This document shows, piece by piece, positions 60,940 to 64,000 of a stretch of DNA of 64,000 nucleotides. The DNA lies in the NCBI RefSeq assembly GCF_002998925.1, contig NZ_CP027228.1:1612001-1676000 (forward strand), read 5' to 3'. Source of the DNA: Mogibacterium diversum (GTDB lineage: Bacteria > Bacillota > Clostridia > Peptostreptococcales > Anaerovoracaceae). The notes beneath the pieces are model-generated. The model did not search any database. It worked only from the letters and a program-made list of their open reading frames with translations, and was not told the origin of the DNA. Position numbers and translations under genes: made by a program. Position 1 is the first letter of the stretch; every line of letters begins with the position of its first letter.

Positions 60940-62574
60940 ATGCTTACACCGGAATTCTTACATGAAGCACCAGAAGGATTGCTTGAACTATATAGAGAAA
61001 CAGAGGAAGCAATATTAGCCGACATGGCAAGGCGTATATCCACATATGATTTCTATATCCCTGCTGCACAATGGCAGAAGAGGAAACTCGAAGCTATGGG
61101 TATGTTTGAGGCAGAGATAAACAGGAGACTGTCTCAGCTTACAGGTAGAAGCATTCAAGAAATCAAGGAACTCATGAAAGAAGCAGGGATGGAAACAATA
61201 GCTAATGATGATCGGATTCATACAATTGCAGGAAAGAAATGCCCACCACTGGAAGCTAGTCCATCTCTGATAGCTGTAATGAATTCCGGATATAGACGAA
61301 CGGCAAAAGCTTTTCGCAATCTCACGAGAAGTACTGCAGCTAATGCATCCAAACAGTTTAGCAAGATACTTGACCAAGCATATATGCAAGTAATATCCGG
61401 AGCATTTGATACAGAAACAGCCATAAGAAATGCAATCAAGGCATTAGCTGAAAAAGGGATTGAGTCAGTAAGGTATCCTTCGGGGCGTGTGGACAATATA
61501 GAAGTGGCAGCTAGAAGAGCTATTGTGACCGGTATTAATCAGACAGCTGGAGATATGCAGCTTGCAAGAGCGGAAGATGTGGATAGCGAATACGTGGAAA
61601 CGACAGCACATGCCGGAGCGCGTCCTGAACATGAGGTGTGGCAAGGCAAGGTGTTTAAACTACATGGTAAGGAACCGGGATACCCTAACTTCTATGAAGC
61701 TACAGGGTACGGAACAGGACCAGGGTTATGCGGATATAATTGCAGGCACAATTTCCATCCGTTCTATCCTGGATTATCAACTCCTGCTTATAGCGATCAG
61801 ATGTTGGCCGAATATGTAGCTAAGGATTACTTATACAATGGCAAGAAATATACAGAGTATGAAGTATCTCAGATGCAGAGGTATTACGAAAGAGCTCGGA
61901 GGAGATGGAAACGAGAATACCTAATGCAAGAAGCTGCAGGGCTTGATACAACAGAATCCAGTGTAAAGATGCGATCATATATGGAAAAATTGAAGAACCT
62001 GGAAGATCAGACAGGCATGCCATCACAGCATGACCGTATGATAGTAGCAGGTTTTGGAAAAGGTGAAGCCGGTAAATCTCAATGGGAAGCGAGGAAATAT
62101 TACCAGTGGTTTCGTAAAGCTTATTCTCTTGAAGGTCAAGGAATGAGAAAAACACTTGCAAGCTATTACGACATGAAGTACAATAACCCTCCTGAGTACA
62201 AGTTATTCAAAAAATATGTGTTATCTGTTAATAAAGCTGAGTTTTCCCCACTAACTGGGTTTCTTGTATATAGAGAAACAGCGCGTCAGATTGAAGAGCA
62301 GATTATGGGGCTAAAGACGCCACAGAATATCGAGATTATGGATTATTCCTCTCATTTTGTCGGCAGAATGATTGGGCGTTCTGCTTTGGATAGAGAATAT
62401 AATAGAGCAGGTGTTAGTGTTGAGCAATTAAAAGCTTGTATTACTAATGGAAAAGAGAAAAAGTCCGAACGTCATAAAGACACTATAGTGTTGATAGGCT
62501 CAGGATGCCAAGTTACATATAATCCTAAAACTGGTATGCTTGTACAAACTAACAGAAAGGATAGAGGGATATGA
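60940..62574 (+). CDS. MuF-type minor head protein with toxin-like C-terminus
   Basis: Residues 1-420 match the phage minor capsid protein 2 family (PAAQWQKRKLEAMGMFEAEI; VDNIEVAARRAIVTGINQTAGDM; THAGARPEHEVWQG-like segment; GLCGYNCRHNFHPFYPG). A distinct C-terminal domain from about residue 455 begins MDYSSHFVGRMIGRSALDREY. It runs through RAGVSVEQLKACITNG to CQVTYNPKTGMLVQTNR, a pattern of BECR-fold RNase toxins that phages carry on MuF proteins. GGAGG is 7 bases before the ATG. The toxin would enter a new cell with the phage DNA or act on competitors. The next gene overlaps the stop and may be its antidote. Confidence 0.83.
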   Translation: MLTPEFLHEAPEGLLELYRETEEAILADMARRISTYDFYIPAAQWQKRKLEAMGMFEAEINRRLSQLTGRSIQEIKELMKEAGMETIANDDRIHTIAGKKCPPLEASPSLIAVMNSGYRRTAKAFRNLTRSTAANASKQFSKILDQAYMQVISGAFDTETAIRNAIKALAEKGIESVRYPSGRVDNIEVAARRAIVTGINQTAGDMQLARAEDVDSEYVETTAHAGARPEHEVWQGKVFKLHGKEPGYPNFYEATGYGTGPGLCGYNCRHNFHPFYPGLSTPAYSDQMLAEYVAKDYLYNGKKYTEYEVSQMQRYYERARRRWKREYLMQEAAGLDTTESSVKMRSYMEKLKNLEDQTGMPSQHDRMIVAGFGKGEAGKSQWEARKYYQWFRKAYSLEGQGMRKTLASYYDMKYNNPPEYKLFKKYVLSVNKAEFSPLTGFLVYRETARQIEEQIMGLKTPQNIEIMDYSSHFVGRMIGRSALDREYNRAGVSVEQLKACITNGKEKKSERHKDTIVLIGSGCQVTYNPKTGMLVQTNRKDRGI

Positions 62575-62831
62575 TTGTTGTAGAAATAAGCGGTGAAGAA
62601 CAAGAGTTTTTAAAACCATATGTAGAGGAATGGTCTGAGCTAGCAGCAATTAAATTGGAACGTACTGATATTAGGAAATACCTTGATGCTCTTGATGACA
62701 TGATTCTATGCTATGGTTTTGATAAAAAGATGGAGTTCTATAACGAGATTGGGGAAGGTGCACAATTGATATATGATCGCGTTTTAGATGCATGTGATGA
62801 TTATGATGATAGAAAAGGTGGAGGGGAATAA
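62571..62831 (+). CDS. Candidate immunity protein for the MuF toxin
   Basis: This 86-aa acidic protein (VVEISGEEQEFLKPYVEEWSE; ALDDMILCYGFDKKMEFYNE) overlaps the MuF gene by 4 bases (ATGA). Its size, charge and position fit an antidote to an RNase domain. No named family is recognised, so the role rests on the gene arrangement. Confidence 0.6.
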   Translation: MIVVEISGEEQEFLKPYVEEWSELAAIKLERTDIRKYLDALDDMILCYGFDKKMEFYNEIGEGAQLIYDRVLDACDDYDDRKGGGE

Positions 62832-63151
62832 TGAATACGCTTGAAACAGCATACAAGATTCTGAAAAATTTAGAATCTGCAAAAGATGTTGAATACATGG
62901 GCACACTTATTAGTCCTGAACACTTAAATGTATCGGATGAAGAGTGGCTTATGGTCATGAGAAATCTTATTGAAGAGGGTTATGTTCGAGGTGTTGAGAT
63001 AAGCAAGAATGTGCTCGGAGAAACAAAGGTTGATATTGAAGAGGCTAGGATTACATTGAAGGGAGCGCAGTACCTTCATGAAAACAGCTCAATGCAAAAA
63101 TTCATGAGGATAGCAACTAATGTAATAACAATAGGTTCAAGTATTAAGTAA
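62831..63151 (+). CDS. YjcQ-like phage accessory protein
   Basis: This 106-aa protein has a winged-helix-like start (LETAYKILKNLESAKDVEYMG; LNVSDEEWLMVMRNLIEEGYVRGV) followed by ITLKGAQYLHENSSMQK, the arrangement of YjcQ-family proteins found in Firmicutes prophages. Its role is unknown; a DNA-binding regulator is plausible. It overlaps the previous gene by one base, with GGAGGGG just upstream. Confidence 0.75.
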   Translation: MNTLETAYKILKNLESAKDVEYMGTLISPEHLNVSDEEWLMVMRNLIEEGYVRGVEISKNVLGETKVDIEEARITLKGAQYLHENSSMQKFMRIATNVITIGSSIK

Positions 63152-63213
63152 TAATTAGATTTTTAAAGCAGGCCAATCGGTCTGCTTTTTGCATGCAAAG
63201 AAAAGGAGTGACA

Positions 63214-63558
63214 ATGGAATCTTTAGAATTAAAAGACGAGGTAAATATACTTGGAACAGAATATAGCATCAAGAGGCAAAAGGGAAAAGAAACTGCCAAG
63301 CTAGAAAATGCAGATGGCATATGTGAATTTTATTCAAAGGAGATTGTAATTGATGACTTTGAACCAACTTCGGAAACAGTTGCTAATCCCAATTTATATA
63401 AAAAGAAGGTGTTAAGACATGAGATTGTGCATGCCTTTCTATATGAATCTGGGCTTGATGTAAGTTCAGAATGGGCAAGAAACGAAGAGATAGTTGACTG
63501 GATAGCACTTCAAGCTCCTAAACTACAAAAAGCATTTGAAGAGGCAGGGTGCTTATAA
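63214..63558 (+). CDS. Zincin-like phage protein with HExxH motif
   Basis: The protein has about 114 aa from ATG 63214, chosen because AAGGAG is 5 bases upstream. The core LRHEIVHAFLYESGL holds a HExxH zinc-protease motif near residue 72, followed by NEEIVDWIALQAPKL, with a third ligand likely in this region. Small zincins of this kind are common beside phage head genes. The target is unknown. Confidence 0.8.
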   Translation: MESLELKDEVNILGTEYSIKRQKGKETAKLENADGICEFYSKEIVIDDFEPTSETVANPNLYKKKVLRHEIVHAFLYESGLDVSSEWARNEEIVDWIALQAPKLQKAFEEAGCL

Positions 63559-63572
63559 CATCAGATAAATTG

Positions 63573-63597
63573 CAGAGGGTGCGCACCTCTGTTTTTT
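63573..63597 (+). terminator. Terminator before the scaffold gene
   Basis: CAGAGG / CCTCTG with a short GTGCGCA loop is followed by TTTTTT. It divides the accessory genes from the capsid cluster. Confidence 0.8.
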
Positions 63598-63727
63598 ATA
63601 TTCGCCCAGTCAAGGCGTAAAACTGACGGAATTTTATTACTCGCCTGCTCATCGGCGTAAAATGTGAGCCGCATCGGCGTCGCCTGCCGTAAAAGATGGC
63701 GTAGCGGATAAAAGAATGGAGGACACA

Positions 63728-64000
63728 ATGAAAAGAGAAGAGATCGAGAAAGTTTTGAAGGAAGCTGGAGTATCTGATGAAAAGCTGAAAGATACCGTCG
63801 AAAACATCCTTGCAGAAAATGGCAAAGACATTAAAGCAGCACAGGACAAGACAGCACAGGACAAACAGAAAGAACTTGATACAGCTGAACAGACTATCAA
63901 GGGTCTGAAAGAGAAGGTCGATAAGTTCGATGGGGTCGATGTTGACAAGCTGCGTAATGATGCCAAAGAGCTACAGGATAAGTATGATGCTGATATTGCA
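63728..64000 (+). CDS. Phage scaffold / minor structural GP20 protein (3' end outside window)
   Basis: The visible 91 residues are helical and highly charged (EEIEKVLKEAGVSDEKLKDT; AQDKTAQDKQKELDTAEQTI), the start of the GP20-type scaffold that shapes the prohead. GGAGG lies 5 bases before the ATG at 63728. The major capsid gene should follow beyond the window. Confidence 0.82.
   Translation, partial: MKREEIEKVLKEAGVSDEKLKDTVENILAENGKDIKAAQDKTAQDKQKELDTAEQTIKGLKEKVDKFDGVDVDKLRNDAKELQDKYDADIA

Larger units (their letters stand above)
49858..64000. mobile_element. Prophage (right end outside window)
   Basis: The element starts at the tRNA-Lys 3' fragment. It carries, in order, integrase, an AlbA_2-type protein, an unknown protein and an S24 repressor (all minus strand), then early genes, an HUH replication protein, a sigma-like regulator, terminase small and large subunits, portal, MuF-type head protein, accessory genes and a scaffold start (all plus strand). 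Gene order matches tailed siphophages of Firmicutes. The early region between repressor and terminase is only about 2.5 kb and lacks a recombinase, helicase or DnaC/DnaD gene. No break in the structural genes is seen, so it may be active. Confidence 0.93.

Overview
The window reads as a chromosome segment of a low-to-mid GC, Gram-positive anaerobe of the Clostridia. Supporting signs are an LCP-type wall ligase, choline-binding repeats, lipoprotein signals, a type VIIb (LXG) effector operon, a Re-citrate-synthase-type citrate operon, an EFR1-type flavodoxin/ferredoxin and strong AGGAGG ribosome sites. A relative of Mogibacterium or other family XIII Eubacteriales is a guess that cannot be settled from this sequence.

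Positions 1-18,000 form a capsule or wall-glycan locus, all on the plus strand. It holds a tandem-fused GT4 glycosyltransferase, five genes matching the WbpA/B/D/E/I route to UDP-2,3-diacetamido-2,3-dideoxy-mannuronic acid, a flippase, an LCP ligase, LicD, two polymerase/ligase-like membrane proteins, a second GT4 enzyme, a Wzz-like protein and a UDP-GlcNAc 2-epimerase. A choline-binding-repeat GH25 lysozyme follows, interrupted by one frameshift. LicD together with choline-binding repeats suggests a phosphocholine-decorated glycan.

Positions 18,100-36,600 are housekeeping and metabolism. They include a GlpA-like/GlpB-like/DUF1667 redox trio, a YbjQ-like and a YdcF-like protein, glutathione peroxidase, a MATE exporter, 5-formyl-THF cyclo-ligase, TrpS, an EFR1-type protein, and a (Re)-citrate synthase - aconitase - isocitrate dehydrogenase - AEC transporter cluster. 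An orphan amino-acid-binding lipoprotein and an ArsB/NhaD-type antiporter close the region.

Positions 36,600-46,060 are the most unusual part. After an approximately 39-bp tandem repeat comes a type VIIb effector operon: a Lap1-like protein, a Lap2-like protein and a full-length LXG toxin with a membrane-anchored immunity protein. Four further toxin-C-terminus/immunity cassettes follow in the same order. The toxin parts are 5'-truncated at different points, and each cassette ends in the same AGAAAGCTC hairpin. Several copies carry single-base frameshifts, and a 56-nt identical patch links cassettes 1 and 4. This looks like a recombining reservoir of toxin tips and immunity alleles.

Positions 46,080-49,800 hold an unknown membrane protein and a secreted 3D-like wall protein (both minus strand) and a long-chain acyl-CoA ligase. 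From 49,858 to the window end a prophage has integrated at the 3' end of a tRNA-Lys(CUU) gene. Its order is integrase, AlbA_2-type ATP-binding protein, unknown protein, S24 repressor, a very short early region with an HUH replication initiator, a sigma-like regulator, terminase subunits, portal, a MuF-type head protein with a toxin-like C-terminus and a candidate immunity gene, small accessory genes, and the start of a scaffold gene.
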